The notes beneath the pieces were generated by a model, which worked only from the letters and a program-made list of their open reading frames with translations, made no database searches and was not told the origin of the DNA. Positions 63,158 through 64,000 of a DNA stretch of 64,000 bases are shown here, piece after piece. Position 1 is the stretch's first letter, and each line of letters begins with the position of its first letter. The stretch comes from Helicovermis profundi (GTDB taxonomy: Bacteria; Bacillota; Clostridia; Peptostreptococcales; Acidaminobacteraceae). The stretch is from the NCBI RefSeq assembly GCF_033097505.1, contig NZ_AP028654.1:1818001-1882000 (forward strand), written 5' to 3'. Made by a program: the position numbers and the translations under genes.

Positions 63158-64000
63158 TTATATATTGTTAGTTAAATACTCATAAACTCGTTTTGAATTA
63201 ATATCTGCTTTTTTACCCACTGCTGTAAGTGCAATTTTCCCTTTTCCAAATACAATTTTAATCAGATTATTTACTTGTTCAACCGTTATTTTTTCAATAT
63301 TGTTTTCAACTTCTTTCTCAGTTTTAACTCTATCAGAATGTATAATGGACCTTCCAAGCCAGTTCATTACGCTTACAGAGTCTTCTAGACCTAGTAGATA
63401 GCTTGAAAGCAGCTGTTCTTTAGCAATATAGAGTTCCTCTTCAGTTATACCGTCTTTCCTTAGTTGATCAATTTCACTTACCAATAGTTTGTTTAATTCA
63501 TCTATATTATCATCATTAACACTGTATTCTATATCAAATGTTCCAGAATCTGAAAGAAAATTATTGGATGTGTCTATTGAGTAAACTAAACCATTTTTCT
63601 CTCTTATTCTTTGAAACAACCTTGAACTTACGCTTCCACCAACTATATTATTTAATGCCATTATTTGATAAACTTCAGCTGAATCATAAGAAATTCCTGG
63701 AAAGCTTATATTAAAATGATTTCCCTCAATATCCTTATTTTTTGATAAAATTCCAGCGTTAAAGCAATTAGAGATTCCTTCTTGCTTGATTATTTCTTCA
63801 TCTTTAATATTTTTAAATTTATTATATATTGTATTTTCTAGAGTTCTTTCATCGAAATTCCCTGCTACTGAAATAATTAAATTTTTTGCCACGTAGTGTT
63901 TATTATAGTATTCCAATATGCTCTGCCTATTCAATCTGCCTATTGATTCTTTTGTGCCTAATATAGGTCTCATTAATGGTGTGCCTCTAAAAACGACCTC
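63158..64000 (-). CDS. M16-family zinc peptidase (3' part; start outside window)
   Basis: About 280 residues of a pitrilysin/mitochondrial-processing-peptidase-like enzyme. The frame is open to the window edge (EVVFRGTPLMRPILGTKESI), so the ATG at 63973 is internal and the HxxEH zinc site lies beyond. Seen: the YNKHYVAKNLIISVAGNFD domain end, then the second domain with MALNNIVGGSVSSRLFQRIREKNGLVYS and the C-terminal half. Such genes often precede dut in Clostridia (ymxG-like). Substrate unknown. Confidence 0.88.
   Translation of the reverse strand, partial: EVVFRGTPLMRPILGTKESIGRLNRQSILEYYNKHYVAKNLIISVAGNFDERTLENTIYNKFKNIKDEEIIKQEGISNCFNAGILSKNKDIEGNHFNISFPGISYDSAEVYQIMALNNIVGGSVSSRLFQRIREKNGLVYSIDTSNNFLSDSGTFDIEYSVNDDNIDELNKLLVSEIDQLRKDGITEEELYIAKEQLLSSYLLGLEDSVSVMNWLGRSIIHSDRVKTEKEVENNIEKITVEQVNNLIKIVFGKGKIALTAVGKKADINSKRVYEYLTNNI

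Noticed and set aside
1-64000. tRNA, rRNA or phage genes
   Set aside because: No cloverleaf sequence with CCA-type ends, rRNA signature or phage structural gene was found on reading the window.

Overview
The window is AT-rich DNA from a low-GC Gram-positive anaerobe, most likely a member of the Clostridia or Tissierellia. This rests on clostridial-type proteins ([FeFe]-hydrogenase maturases HydE/HydF, LeuC/LeuD as separate subunits, FtsK/SpoIIIE, RimO-PgsA-CinA-RecA order), strong AGGAGG-type ribosome binding sites and Bacillus/Clostridium-type LexA boxes. UGA is a genuine stop for several genes (for example the overlap of the C39 transporter and its HlyD partner), so the code is standard. 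I cannot name a genus.

Layout. 1-5725: RecQ (partial), a TPR-GAF-GGDEF diguanylate cyclase, then a hydrogenase maturation group (TM1266-type regulator, hydE, hydF; no hydG here). 5808-15064: one group II intron (about 1.9 kb originally) that has been hit three times, by an IS3-family element and by two identical inverted copies of a 3045-bp three-gene element (DUF6431-like protein, DDE transposase, AAA ATPase). 15133-18674: a small protein gene and leuC-leuD-leuB, preceded by a Leu/Val-rich leader peptide and an attenuator-like terminator. 18899-22572: small membrane/zinc-ribbon proteins, a LexA-boxed small gene, a secreted DUF2202 protein, dinB (LexA box), and a 109-codon gene with one in-frame UGA in a Cys-x-x-UGA motif followed by a SECIS-like hairpin, a candidate new selenoprotein. 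22721-27963: an XRE regulator, a very large membrane Ser/Thr kinase with an extracellular copper-amine-oxidase-like and LRR region, and two membrane proteins. 28351-36040: D-serine dehydratase, HtrA, Hsp20, a two-component system, an AlbA_2 protein and a LysR regulator. 36167-45539: recA (LexA box), a seven-unit alternating hairpin array, cinA, pgsA, rimO, ftsK and aspartate kinase. 45860-51551: oleate hydratase, a TetR regulator, and an AAA/DUF234 ATPase whose ribosome binding site and start codon are separated by a second group II intron.

51773-62300 is a class II (double-glycine leader) bacteriocin island: a C39-peptidase ABC exporter and its HlyD-type partner, three precursor peptides (one only 51 residues), several small membrane or CPBP-type putative immunity proteins, a duplicated 155-aa gene, and three broken N-terminal copies of the C39 peptidase that appear to mark module boundaries. 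dut and a partial M16 peptidase close the window.

Three copies of a roughly 138-bp double-hairpin repeat (plus one degenerate) lie between unrelated genes. The strongest candidates for something undescribed are the putative selenoprotein, the alternating A/B hairpin array beside recA, the C39-relic-tagged bacteriocin modules, and the intron sitting between a Shine-Dalgarno and its start codon.
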